Shown piece after piece: positions 17,801 to 26,392 of a stretch of 64,000 nt of DNA. Made by a program: the position numbers and the translations under genes. This stretch comes from Erwinia_E haradaeae_C (GTDB lineage Bacteria > Pseudomonadota > Gammaproteobacteria > Enterobacterales > Enterobacteriaceae): contig NZ_LR217735.1 in NCBI RefSeq assembly GCF_900698995.1, positions 310,001 to 374,000 of the forward strand, written 5' to 3'. The first letter of the stretch is position 1. Every line of letters starts with the position of its first letter. The notes under the pieces were generated by a model. It worked only from the letters and a program-made list of their open reading frames with translations, did no database searches and was not told where the DNA came from.

Positions 17801-18301
17801 ACTATTGCTGGTGTTGTTGTTGCGTCTCGGGTTATAGCAACAAAAAAAGGTCACCGTATGGGTGTATGTACATTAGATGATCGTTCGGGTAAAATTGAAG
17901 TAAAATTATTTAAAGATTTACTTGATAAATTTAAATATCTTTTAGATAGAGATCGTATTTTGATTGTCACTGGTCAAGTGAGTGTTGATAGATTTAATGG
18001 TGGCATGCAGATAATAGCTCAGAAGATTATTGATATAAATATGGCTCGTGAAAAGCATACGCATTATCTCTCTCTTTTTTTATTAAAAAGTAACACAGAT
18101 GAGAGGATTATACAGAAATTACATGATTTATTGATACCATATTGTCCAGGAACTTCTCCTATTAGATTACACTATCAAGGTAATAATTACCGAGTTACAT
18201 TGTGTTTTGGTGAATCATGGAGAGTTTCATTACATGACAGTTTACTAAATGATTTAAGATTCTTATTGGGATTTGATAAAGTAAAATTAGAATTTTATTA
18301 A
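14819..18301 (+). CDS. dnaE: DNA polymerase III subunit alpha
   Basis: This is the catalytic subunit of the replicative polymerase. In order there is an N-terminal PHP domain (HLHVRSDYS, about residues 1-270), the polymerase core with the palm motif MPDFDIDFCMEKRD near residue 400 (two catalytic aspartates) and a third aspartate in VKFDFLGLRTL, a helix-hairpin-helix region, and an OB-fold near 985-1075. I chose ATG at 14819, with TAGGA 6 nt upstream, because MPEPRFIHLHVR aligns with E. coli MSEPRFVHLRVH and gives exactly 1160 residues. An upstream in-frame start at 14750 adds 23 unrelated hydrophobic residues. Confidence 0.97.
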   Translation: MPEPRFIHLHVRSDYSITDGLTKIASLVMHAANMGMPALAITDFTNLFGLIKFYKIAHDYGLKPIIGADFRISCCILGNELPHITILAANNKGYRNLTLLISRAYLRGYGSHGPTIDRDWLREHQEGLILLSGGHKGDVGKMLLRGNQIQAHKFLNFYQKHFPNRYYLTLSRTGRLNEEIYLNAALELAGLYTIPVVATNNVCFLSKSDFEAHEIRVAIQNGYTLGDPKRPKSYSAQQYLRSEEDMCTLFADIPEALENSIEITRRCNVTIQLGKYFLPQFPTGRISTEYYLIQKAQHGLKVRLAHRFPDRDMRILHYERYQQRLNKELQVINQMGFPGYFLIVMEFIQWAKEQGIPVGPGRGSGAGSLVAYVLKITDIDPLEFNLLFERFLNPERISMPDFDIDFCMEKRDLVIEHVANIYGRHSVSQIITFGTMAAKAVIRDVGRVLGHPYVFVDRIAKAVPLDPGMTLEKALQCSSSLIELYNTDEEVKSLIDMARKLEGVTRNAGKHAGGVVISPTKITDFSPLYCDEKGQNPVTQFDKNDVEYTGLVKFDFLGLRTLTILDWALEMINARLKKNGLKLIEICEISLSDPKSFQILQNAETTAVFQLESRGMKDLIKRLKPDCFEDIIALVALFRPGPLQSGMVDNFINRKQGREKISYPDAQWEHKLLRPVLESTYGIILYQEQVMQIAQVLAGYSLGSADILRRAMGKKNLMEMVKQRSIFEKGAKEKGINSVLAMKIFNLVEKFAGYGFNKSHSAAYALVSYQTLWVKAHYPAEFMAAVMNADIDNTDKIVILVGECWRIGLTVLPPNINSGLHHFYVNDKGEIVYGLGAIKGVGLAPISEIIQSRNQGGCFYEMFSFCSRINIKKINRRVLEKLIISGALDCFGQHRAALISALPNAIKSSAQYSKAGEMGQSDIFGVLLESQDLVQQTYSNVKPWPENVRLEREKETLGFYLTGHPINPYLEEISNYTSGHRLKDVRPTKKGEMTTIAGVVVASRVIATKKGHRMGVCTLDDRSGKIEVKLFKDLLDKFKYLLDRDRILIVTGQVSVDRFNGGMQIIAQKIIDINMAREKHTHYLSLFLLKSNTDERIIQKLHDLLIPYCPGTSPIRLHYQGNNYRVTLCFGESWRVSLHDSLLNDLRFLLGFDKVKLEFY

Positions 18302-18313
18302 AATAGGATAACT

Positions 18314-19282
18314 ATGAGCCTCAATTATTTAGATTTTGAGCAACCTCTTATGGAGATTGAAGAAAAAATTAATTCTCTAAAAGCAATTCAGCGTCAAGCA
18401 GAGCCTGAGCATATTAATGTTGATAAGGAAATTCGCCGATTACGTGATAAGTGTACTTACATGACGCGTAAAATTTTTGCTAACTTAAGTGCTTGGCAAA
18501 TTGCTCAATTAGCGCGACATCCTTTACGTCCTCACACATTAGATTATATTAATACTATATTTACTGATTTTGACGAGTTAGCAGGTGATCGCTCGTATGC
18601 AGATGATAAAGCCATTGTTGGTGGAATTGCGCGAATTTCTGGACGTCCTGTGATGATTATTGGACACCAAAAAGGTAGAGAAACTAAAGAAAAAATTCGC
18701 CGAAACTTTGGTATGCCAGCACCTGAAGGTTATCGTAAGGCATTACGTCTAATGGATTTAGCACAGCGCTTTAATATGCCGATTATTACACTGATTGACA
18801 CACCAGGCGCTTACCCTGGTGTTGGAGCTGAAGAACGCGGGCAAGCAGAGGCGATTGCTTGTAACTTACGGGAGATGTCTAGACTTTCGGTTCCCATAAT
18901 TTGCACTGTCATTGGTGAGGGGGGCTCTGGTGGCGCGCTAGCTATTGGTGTTGGTGATAAGGTTAATATGTTGCAATACAGCATATATGCAGTAATTTCT
19001 CCAGAAGGTTGCGCCTCTATTTTATGGAAGAGTATAGATAAGGCTTCTGTGGCTGCTGAGGCTATGGCCATCATTGCTACTCGTTTAAAAGCATTAAAAT
19101 TAATTGATAGTGTTATTCCTGAGCCGCTGGGTGGAGCACATCGTGATTTATTGATCATTAGCAAAACAATGAAACAGCAAATTTTAAAAGATCTAGCAGA
19201 TTTAGATACTCTACGTAAAGAAGAACTATTAGATCGTCGTTATCAACGATTAATGAGCTATAGTTCTATTACTATATTTTAG
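18314..19282 (+). CDS. accA: Acetyl-CoA carboxylase carboxyltransferase subunit alpha
   Basis: AccA with AccD transfers the carboxyl group from carboxybiotin to acetyl-CoA, making malonyl-CoA for fatty acid synthesis. Clear segments are DDKAIVGGIAR, GHQKGRETKEKIRRNFGMP, DTPGAYPGVGAEERGQAEAI and GEGGSGGALAIGVGDKV, which form the crotonase-like active site and oxyanion glycines. The length of 322 compares with 319 in E. coli. AGGA is 5 nt before ATG, and the gene starts 12 nt after dnaE, as in the enteric order. It ends the long + strand block. Confidence 0.97.
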   Translation: MSLNYLDFEQPLMEIEEKINSLKAIQRQAEPEHINVDKEIRRLRDKCTYMTRKIFANLSAWQIAQLARHPLRPHTLDYINTIFTDFDELAGDRSYADDKAIVGGIARISGRPVMIIGHQKGRETKEKIRRNFGMPAPEGYRKALRLMDLAQRFNMPIITLIDTPGAYPGVGAEERGQAEAIACNLREMSRLSVPIICTVIGEGGSGGALAIGVGDKVNMLQYSIYAVISPEGCASILWKSIDKASVAAEAMAIIATRLKALKLIDSVIPEPLGGAHRDLLIISKTMKQQILKDLADLDTLRKEELLDRRYQRLMSYSSITIF

Positions 19283-19651
19283 TTAAATATTTAATATTAT
19301 TATTGATCTATATATTTGAAGTAAGTTGTATATATTTAAATATATTTTCATTACGTGTCAATGTTTATAAAGTTTATAGTAGATGAATATTAAAAATAGT
19401 AAAATCTCCAAATTAAGCAAAGAATTTTAGTAGTTAGTAACAGTCATGTTATTCATATATGTTTATAAAGCGATATTGACTTTATATTTATTGTATAAAT
19501 TAGATATACTATAAATTTTTAAATGCGTTAAATTGTAAAATTGATTCATATAGGAATAATCTTCGCGGATTTAACATTCCAGTGATACCACTTATAGTAT
19601 TTTTGGTGGTCATATTATTATTTTTAGTTTTATTATATAAAATGGACATTT
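19283..19651. other. Spacer before tldD
   Basis: This is 369 bp of AT-rich DNA. A frame open from 19504 to 19674 (56 codons, no ATG until 19642) encodes a hydrophobic stretch (IPVIPLIVFLVVILLFLVLL) and overlaps the tldD start out of frame. It could be a chance product of T-rich DNA or the tail of a lost upstream gene. In E. coli yhdP precedes tldD. No gene is called. Confidence 0.5.
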
Positions 19652-21097
19652 ATGAACGTAACCTTAATAAATGAGAAGCTCTTAACTGAAAATAATTTAA
19701 CTCAAAGAGATTTATCTTCAACTTTAGATTTTTTGTCTGAGAGAAATATTACATATGGTGATCTTTATTTTCAGCATGTTTATTATGAATCGTGGACATT
19801 AGAAGATAAAATTATTCAAGATGTCTATTGCAATACTAATCATGGCGTAGGGGTTCGCGCTGTTATTGCTGAAAAAACTGGTTTTTCTTATTCTAATGAT
19901 ATTACACTACAAGCTTTGCGTCAGAGTTCTATTGCTGCACGAAGTATTGCGTTGGAGAGGGGTAATAGAAGAGTTGATTGTTTTAAGAAAGAGATGTCTT
20001 TCCAAAAATACTCACATCAGGATCCTTTTAAGGCTTTTACATCTGAAGATAAAATTGCATTACTTCATACAATTGATCAAGTAGCGCGCATGACTGATAA
20101 GCGCGTTCAGGATGTTTCAGTTCATTTAAGTACCTCATATGAACAGGTATTAGTTGCGGCAACTGATGGAACTTTAGTAGGTGATATTCGTCCTCTGATT
20201 GGATTATCGATTAACGTACAAGTAGAGGATAATGGTAAACTAGAAAAAGCCATAAGTGGCGGTGGTGGTCGTTTTAGTTATAAGTTTTTTTTGGATAAAG
20301 TATCCGGTGAAGTGCGAGCTGAATCATGGGCTCGTGATGCTGTTCGCATGGCTTTAGTTAATTTATATGCTACGTCCGCTCCTGCAGGATCCATTCCTGT
20401 TGTTTTAGGTTCTGGGTGGCCAGGTGTGCTCTTGCATGAAGCAGTTGGCCATGGCTTAGAAGGTGACGCTAATCGACGAAAAAACTCTATATTTAGTGGT
20501 CGGATCGGTGAGAAAGTGGCTTCTGAACTTTGTACTATAGTAGACGATGGCACGATGTATGGGCTGTCTGGCTCTCTGTCTATTGATGATGAGGGTGTAC
20601 CAGGTCAATACAATGTATTAATTGAGAAAGGTATTGTAAAAAGTTATTTACAAGATAAATTGAATGCTCGACTTATGGGTGTGAGTTCTACCGGCAATGG
20701 TCGCCGTGAGTCCTATGCACATTTGCCGATGCCGCGTATGACTAATACTTACATGTTATCAGGATTATCAACGCCACTAGAAATTATTGAAAGTATCGAT
20801 TATGGATTGTATATAACAAAATTAAATAGTGGACAGGTAGATATTATATCTGGAACATTTGCTTTTTCTGCTTCAGAAGCTTATTTAATAAAAAATGGTG
20901 CTGTGAGCACTCCTGTTAAAGGAGTCACACTCATTGGGTCTAGCATTGAAGCTATGCAGAATATTTCAATGGTAGGAAATGATCTTGCGTTAGACACGGG
21001 GGGTTCATTTTGTAGCAAGGAAGGGCAGACTGTCCCAGTTAGTGTTGGGCAACCTACTATAAAACTTGATAAGTTAACTGTAGGCGGTACTGATTAA
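19652..21097 (+). CDS. tldD: Metalloprotease subunit TldD
   Basis: TldD with TldE (PmbA) forms a cytoplasmic heterodimeric metalloprotease that trims unfolded peptides and matures microcin B17 in E. coli. The zinc motif LHEAVGHGLEGD, with His262 and His266, is intact. Other landmarks are SGGGGRFSY, the CTIVDDGT segment, and TGNGRRESYAHLPMPRMTNT. At 481 residues it equals the E. coli protein. Its partner gene is not in this window and would have to lie elsewhere for the enzyme to work. It is convergent with ugd. Confidence 0.95.
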   Translation: MNVTLINEKLLTENNLTQRDLSSTLDFLSERNITYGDLYFQHVYYESWTLEDKIIQDVYCNTNHGVGVRAVIAEKTGFSYSNDITLQALRQSSIAARSIALERGNRRVDCFKKEMSFQKYSHQDPFKAFTSEDKIALLHTIDQVARMTDKRVQDVSVHLSTSYEQVLVAATDGTLVGDIRPLIGLSINVQVEDNGKLEKAISGGGGRFSYKFFLDKVSGEVRAESWARDAVRMALVNLYATSAPAGSIPVVLGSGWPGVLLHEAVGHGLEGDANRRKNSIFSGRIGEKVASELCTIVDDGTMYGLSGSLSIDDEGVPGQYNVLIEKGIVKSYLQDKLNARLMGVSSTGNGRRESYAHLPMPRMTNTYMLSGLSTPLEIIESIDYGLYITKLNSGQVDIISGTFAFSASEAYLIKNGAVSTPVKGVTLIGSSIEAMQNISMVGNDLALDTGGSFCSKEGQTVPVSVGQPTIKLDKLTVGGTD

Positions 21098-21190
21098 GTG
21101 GTATATTTTTAATATATTTATTACTGTGGTATTTTTTTATTTGTTAAAGTAAATTATGATTTAGTTTTGTCATCGTTTAAAGAAATAATG

Positions 21191-21221
21191 TGATAATAAA
21201 AAAACAATTATCATTTTTATT
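21191..21221 (+). terminator. Possible terminator after tldD
   Basis: TGATAAT (21191-21197) can pair with ATTATCA (21207-21213), followed by TTTTTATTT. It lies between the convergent tldD and ugd ends, about 95 bp after the tldD stop. The 7-bp stem is weak and the loop is nine A/C bases. Confidence 0.35.
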
Positions 21222-21321
21222 TAACTTATGATTACATATTAGTAATGCTTCTATTAATATGGATCTGTATTTTTATAATCGTCGTATAAACACTAAAGTT
21301 TAGACTATATCTATGTAGTAA

Positions 21322-22695
21322 TTAGTCATTTATATCTCTATCCAATGCGGTATTAAGGGATTTTTGAATGGATTCTCCACGGCCAATAGCATAATAAACA
21401 AATCCGCGTTGTTTCATTTGTTTAGGGTCATATAAATTACGTCCGTCAAAAATTACTGGTTCTTTTAATGTATTTTTTATTAGATTAAAATCTGGTACTC
21501 GAAAAGCATTCCATTCTGTGCATATGATAAGAGCATCTGCATGCTTTAGTGCTAGTTCTTTTTTGGCTATAAGTTTTAGATCTTTCCGAAAACCATAAAT
21601 ACGTCTTGTCTCTTGTATTGCTTCTGGATCATGAGCTTGTATGGTAGCTCCAAATTCCCATAATGTTTCCATTATAATTCTGCTAGAAGCTTCACGTATG
21701 TCGTTAGTATTAGGCTTAAAAGAGATACCCCATAGGGCAAACGTTTTTCCTTTTAGGTCATCTTTGTAATGATTTTTAATTAAGGTTAGTAGTTTATGTT
21801 TTTGTATTTCATTAATATTTTCTACTGCTTTTAATAAATATGACTGATATCCAAGTTTTTCAGCAATGCGTATTAAGGCGCGTATATCTTTTGGTAAGCA
21901 AGAACCACCGTAACCGCAGCCAGGATAAATAAACGAGTTTCCAATGCGTGAATCAGAGCCAATTCCTTGCCTTACTTTTTCAATATCAGCACCCAGGAGT
22001 TCTGCCAGATTAGCTATTTCATTCATAAAACTAATTTTAGTAGCAAGCATGCAATTTGCGGCATATTTAGTGAGCTCAGCACTGCGAATATCCATTAGGA
22101 GCATACGGTTGCAATGTTGGTTAAACGGCTTATAAAGTTCATATAAAAGTTTAACAGCGTTTGTGTTATTAGCCCCAATAATAATGCGATCTGGATTCAT
22201 GCAGTCAGTAACTGCTGTACCTTCTTTCAGAAATTCAGGATTAAACATTACATCATATTTCAATTGTATACCACGTTGTTTTAAAATTTTTTTAATTAAA
22301 CAACTAATATGCTCTGTAGTTCCAACTGGAACGGTTGATTTGTTTAGAATTACTTTGTAGTGGTCCATATATTTAGCAATTACACGCGCAACAGAGAGAA
22401 CGTTTTTACAATCAGACATACCATCAGAATCGGATGGTGTGTCAACAGTAATAATTTGTATTAACCCATGACCCACTCCTTCCTCTGCATAAATGGAGAA
22501 TTGTAAGCGTCCCGCTTCACAGTTTTGGATAATTAGCGGAGAAAGACCAGGTTCAAAAATAGGAATTTTTCCTTTTTTTAAACGCTGAATCTTTATAGCA
22601 TCGATGTCAATACAAAGCACATCATGTCCAACTTCAGCTAAAATAGCAGCCTGAACTAAACCGACATAACCAACACCAAATACTGTAATTTTCAT
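21322..22695 (-). CDS. ugd: UDP-glucose 6-dehydrogenase, long type
   Basis: This cytoplasmic NAD-dependent enzyme oxidises UDP-glucose to UDP-glucuronate, used for capsule, LPS core or aminoarabinose decoration. The N-terminal Rossmann fold reads FGVGYVGLVQAAILAEVGHD. Catalytic Cys266 lies in YPGCGYGGSCLPKD, and Lys210 in SAELTKYAANC. The C-terminal UDP-binding domain contains WGISFKPNTNDIREA. At 457 residues it belongs to the longer TuaD-like group, not the 388-residue type of E. coli K-12. No obvious consumer of UDP-glucuronate is in the window. It is a lone gene on the minus strand. Confidence 0.92.
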   Translation of the reverse strand: MKITVFGVGYVGLVQAAILAEVGHDVLCIDIDAIKIQRLKKGKIPIFEPGLSPLIIQNCEAGRLQFSIYAEEGVGHGLIQIITVDTPSDSDGMSDCKNVLSVARVIAKYMDHYKVILNKSTVPVGTTEHISCLIKKILKQRGIQLKYDVMFNPEFLKEGTAVTDCMNPDRIIIGANNTNAVKLLYELYKPFNQHCNRMLLMDIRSAELTKYAANCMLATKISFMNEIANLAELLGADIEKVRQGIGSDSRIGNSFIYPGCGYGGSCLPKDIRALIRIAEKLGYQSYLLKAVENINEIQKHKLLTLIKNHYKDDLKGKTFALWGISFKPNTNDIREASSRIIMETLWEFGATIQAHDPEAIQETRRIYGFRKDLKLIAKKELALKHADALIICTEWNAFRVPDFNLIKNTLKEPVIFDGRNLYDPKQMKQRGFVYYAIGRGESIQKSLNTALDRDIND

Positions 22696-24392
22696 GGATC
22701 TTCCTAGTTAACAACGATATTTCTTCTTAATGATATAATCATCGTATTGTTTTTTTATTCATCAGGTTAGTTTTATGATATTAAGAGTTAATTTTAATAG
22801 AGATTTTTAGTTATTTATATTCTGTACAAGTCTATTTAGTGCGTTATCTATACTGTTAGTTCTATTTTGTAAAATTTAATATCTTAGTATTTTTATATTA
22901 TCAATATAATGATCAATAGTGTTTGAAAATAAAAAGATTCCAGGTTTCTAGGTAACAAATATGATTATCTTTATTAATTATTAACTCATCTTATATGAAA
23001 AGTTTTATTTTGTGTAGCTTACTTATGTGAGGGGATAGAGAAAAAATTTACGTTTTCACCGTGATTTTTATTTAATTATTTGACACGGTAATCACATTTT
23101 TAATGTAATCTATCCGAAAAAATAACTGTTTTGGATTTTTTTAAGATGTTTTTCTTTTGGATGCATTAATTGAATGTGTTGTGTTAGATAAAATTATACC
23201 ATGAGTGTTTCTTAAATAGATTTAAATATCATGATAATATCTATGATCGTAGAGATTTTATAAAAGATTAGTCTGTAATTAGTTGGTCATTCACTTAGTA
23301 TTTGTTATTGTTTATAACAATCTGGATCTAAAATAAAAACGTTTTATGTGTAGATTTTTTTATAGACTACTTTAAAAATAAGATAGCAAGTGCTAATAGT
23401 TCTACTTTTATTAGAGGTATTTATGAGTAGTATGCTATACTTTTCTTAACTAATTATTAGTTTTAATAAATGCTTTTGTTTAAAAGTGTATTAATATATA
23501 ATTAAATGTTATTATATACTTTATAATCAAGTTTAAATAAAAAAGTTTCGTTATATTTTTTGAAAACAAATCCCCTTATCTTACCTGAAAATTTCACGTT
23601 CAAGTTTATTTTATCAACATCTTTAGTAGGTAGAAGATTAGGATGTATGAAAAATCTAGCATGACTTATTTATTTGTTATGTGATGTCGTAAGTATAACT
23701 ACTGATTATTTAATAAGTTATAAAAAAGATTATAGAAAATCAATGTAGAAAAAAGATAGGTGATTAAGTGACTTGATAATACCCATTATTATCAATTGAT
23801 TAATATGGTGGTATTAGTTAATTTAATGGGGTTGTAGCAACTGATTTTTTTAATTAGAAAAAAATTACCTAATTTTATTTATTTTTTATCAGCAATATTT
23901 AAGAGAAGCATCCTATCCATTTAATATATTGAGTGATAACACAGTATAATTACACTAATTAATGATAGAGACATGATATTTATATTTTTATTTCAATAAA
24001 ATTTTATGTAAAATGCATATTTTTATTAACTAATGGTATTAGTATCTATTGAAGATGCTTACCTAACTATGAGTGGAAAATCATTTAAATATATAGTTTT
24101 ATATTTAAAGTAAGCGGGATTTTTGCTTGAGAAACATTCGGTTTATTTTGTACATTTTTATTAACATACTAAATTTTAATATTCATATAGAGTTTTTCTG
24201 GATTAAAAGAGTTGCGTTTAACTCATGGGTACATCCAGATTGAAGGTTTTGAACATAAGATATAATAATTTAAAAATATTATGGAATTAATAGAGAAAAA
24301 TTAAATCACATTATTGAGGCAAACAATGGAGATGTAAAATTATTTAATATAATTATACATCTATAATAGGTTTTAAAAATTAACAAATTCGT
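22696..24392. other. Gene-free divergent region between ugd and rsmH
   Basis: About 1.7 kb of AT-rich DNA separates the divergently oriented ugd and rsmH, so promoters for both must lie here. In E. coli mraZ precedes rsmH. I see no MraZ-like frame, no tRNA and no notable repeat. Promoter boxes cannot be picked out reliably in such AT-rich sequence. Confidence 0.5.
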
Positions 24393-25328
24393 ATGCAAAC
24401 TATTTTAAAACATATACCAGTGCTAGTAAATGAAGCAGTTAATGGGCTTAATATAAAATCGAATGGTATATACATTGATGGAACTTTTGGATGTGGTGGG
24501 CATTCACGTGTAATTTTATCGCACCTTGGAACGGAGGGGCGTCTATATGCCATGGATTGTGATCCGTGTGCAATTTCTATTGCATCTGAAATTACTGATC
24601 CTCGTTTTACTGCTGTTCACAGTTCTTTTTCTGAGATGGCTCAATATGTTTCAACGCATCAATTAAAGGGAAAAATTGATGGCATCATGCTAGATTTTGG
24701 CGTTTCCTCACCACAAATAGATGATGCTCAACGTGGTTTTTCCTTTATGAAGGACGGACCGTTGGATATGCGTATGGATCCTTCTCGTGGCCAATCAGCG
24801 GCAACATGGTTGTTGAGCACAAAAGAAAAAGATATTGCTTTTGTTTTACGGGCTTTCGGTCAGGAGCGTTTTGCGAAACGTATTGCTCGTGCAATTGCAA
24901 AAAGAAATCATAAGAATCCGATAACCCGCACTAAAGATTTGGCTGATGTAATTTATACAGCTATTCCATTTAGGGAAAAATGGAAACATCCAGCAACACG
25001 TAGCTTCCAAGCAATTCGCATGGTAATTAATAATGAAATCGAAGAGATTAAAGAAGTGCTTTCAGGTACGCTACAAATTTTAAAATCAGGCGGTCGTCTT
25101 TCAGTGATTACCTTTCATTCTTTAGAAGATCGTTTAGTAAAAAATTTTATCAGAGAGAACAGTAACAGACGACAGGTGCCATTTGGTTTTCCAATATCCG
25201 AAGCTCAACTTGATCATTTAGATGGGAGACGCCTAAAATCACTACATAAGATGATGCCAAATATAACTGAAATCTGTAATAATCCACGAGCTCGAAGTGC
25301 AACTTTGCGGATTGCAGAGCGCATCTAG
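24393..25328 (+). CDS. rsmH: 16S rRNA (cytosine1402-N4)-methyltransferase
   Basis: RsmH (MraW) methylates N4 of C1402 in the 16S decoding centre using SAM. The SAM-binding motif I reads YIDGTFGCGGHS, with a Cys where E. coli has Arg. MLDFGVSSPQIDDAQRGFSF, PLDMRMDP, TRSFQAIRMVINNE, FHSLEDRLVK and NPRARSATLRIAER cover the family from end to end. The length of 311 compares with 313 in E. coli. No clear Shine-Dalgarno precedes the ATG. It is the first gene of the dcw remnant and is followed by ftsL after 3 nt. Confidence 0.95.
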   Translation: MQTILKHIPVLVNEAVNGLNIKSNGIYIDGTFGCGGHSRVILSHLGTEGRLYAMDCDPCAISIASEITDPRFTAVHSSFSEMAQYVSTHQLKGKIDGIMLDFGVSSPQIDDAQRGFSFMKDGPLDMRMDPSRGQSAATWLLSTKEKDIAFVLRAFGQERFAKRIARAIAKRNHKNPITRTKDLADVIYTAIPFREKWKHPATRSFQAIRMVINNEIEEIKEVLSGTLQILKSGGRLSVITFHSLEDRLVKNFIRENSNRRQVPFGFPISEAQLDHLDGRRLKSLHKMMPNITEICNNPRARSATLRIAERI

Positions 25329-25331
25329 ATT

Positions 25332-25628
25332 ATGAAAAATAAGCGATATAGTTTACCGCAGATTATTTTTATAGATTTAATGCATAATAGCAAGATAGCA
25401 ATATCGCTTTTAATGATGATATTAATTTCTGCGATTTTTGTTGTATACATTACATATCAAACGCGATTATGTGTTGCTCAACGTGAACAGTTATTTTTGC
25501 AGCGTAATGCATTAGATATTGAGTGGCGTAATTTAATTCTTGAGGAAAATGCTCTAGTCACTAATAATGGAACCGGGAAGACAAAAGAAAAAAGTATGCA
25601 AATGAAAATATTCAATATTGGTGATTAA
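25332..25628 (+). CDS. ftsL: Cell division protein FtsL
   Basis: FtsL is a small bitopic inner-membrane protein that joins FtsB and FtsQ to activate septal peptidoglycan synthesis. It has a short cytoplasmic N-terminus, one membrane segment (about residues 22-41, ISLLMMILISAIFVVYIT) and a periplasmic coiled coil. The diagnostic stretch LDIEWRNLILEENAL is identical to E. coli FtsL. At 98 residues it is shorter than the 121 of E. coli at the N-terminus and has a diverged C-terminus. Normally ftsI follows, but here gene-free DNA and mfd do. Confidence 0.92.
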   Translation: MKNKRYSLPQIIFIDLMHNSKIAISLLMMILISAIFVVYITYQTRLCVAQREQLFLQRNALDIEWRNLILEENALVTNNGTGKTKEKSMQMKIFNIGD

Positions 25629-26392
25629 TATATTTTTGTTTATTATATATTCTAAATTTTATTATAAGCATGTACCATTCAACTTAAATAGATATTTTAG
25701 AGTATATCTAGATAAACAAAATTTTTTTATGTAGGGAAGAATTTTTATACTTATCTGATGTATGTAATAGATGTAAGCTATATCATTTAATCTACTAATA
25801 TTTATGTAATTCAATAAAAATCATTTAATCAATTTAATTAAAAATAAAATATATAGTATAATATTAACAGATAATATTAGATTTAAACAACAATGTTATG
25901 ATTTAGTTTTTTTAATAAATAGATTACAGAAAAATTATTTAAAAATAGTTGCATTCATAATGTCTGATAAATTAGTCAAGACGGTGATATATATAACTCA
26001 TAAATATAAAACATTCTTAAAAACTGAGATCTTATGACATAACATATATGAAAGTATGGTAATTACAGCTATAAGTTAAAATTAATAGGGGTTATTATGA
26101 ATTTGGAGAATAATATGTATCTGCATATCTAATAAATTAAGATAAAATAATTTATTATAACATATAAAATAAATCTTTAATAAAAAATATTTTTAATTTT
26201 TATTTGATCGAAAAAATATAAAAAAAATCACCATCTTGAGCGATTAATCATATTTATGATATCAAAATAATTTTATTGATTATATATTGTTGATTATATT
26301 ATAAAATATAAAAATGCATTTTACTAACTTACCTGAGGTCAGTATCTTTCCGGAACAATTGATGATTTTACATAAAAACTATATAACTAATT
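25629..26392. other. Gene-free region between ftsL and mfd
   Basis: This is 764 bp, extremely AT-rich, with stops in every frame. In the ancestral dcw cluster ftsI (about 1.8 kb) follows ftsL. No penicillin-binding motif (SxxK, SxN, KTG) can be read here. The DNA marks the break point of the division cluster. Confidence 0.55.

Noticed and set aside
18811..19164. 117-codon frame antisense to accA
   Set aside because: It is a shadow of the glycine- and alanine-rich accA core.
19504..19674. Hydrophobic 56-codon frame running into the tldD start
   Set aside because: It has no start codon before its last ten codons. A T-rich strand easily yields leucine, isoleucine and valine runs. Mentioned only as a possible relic.
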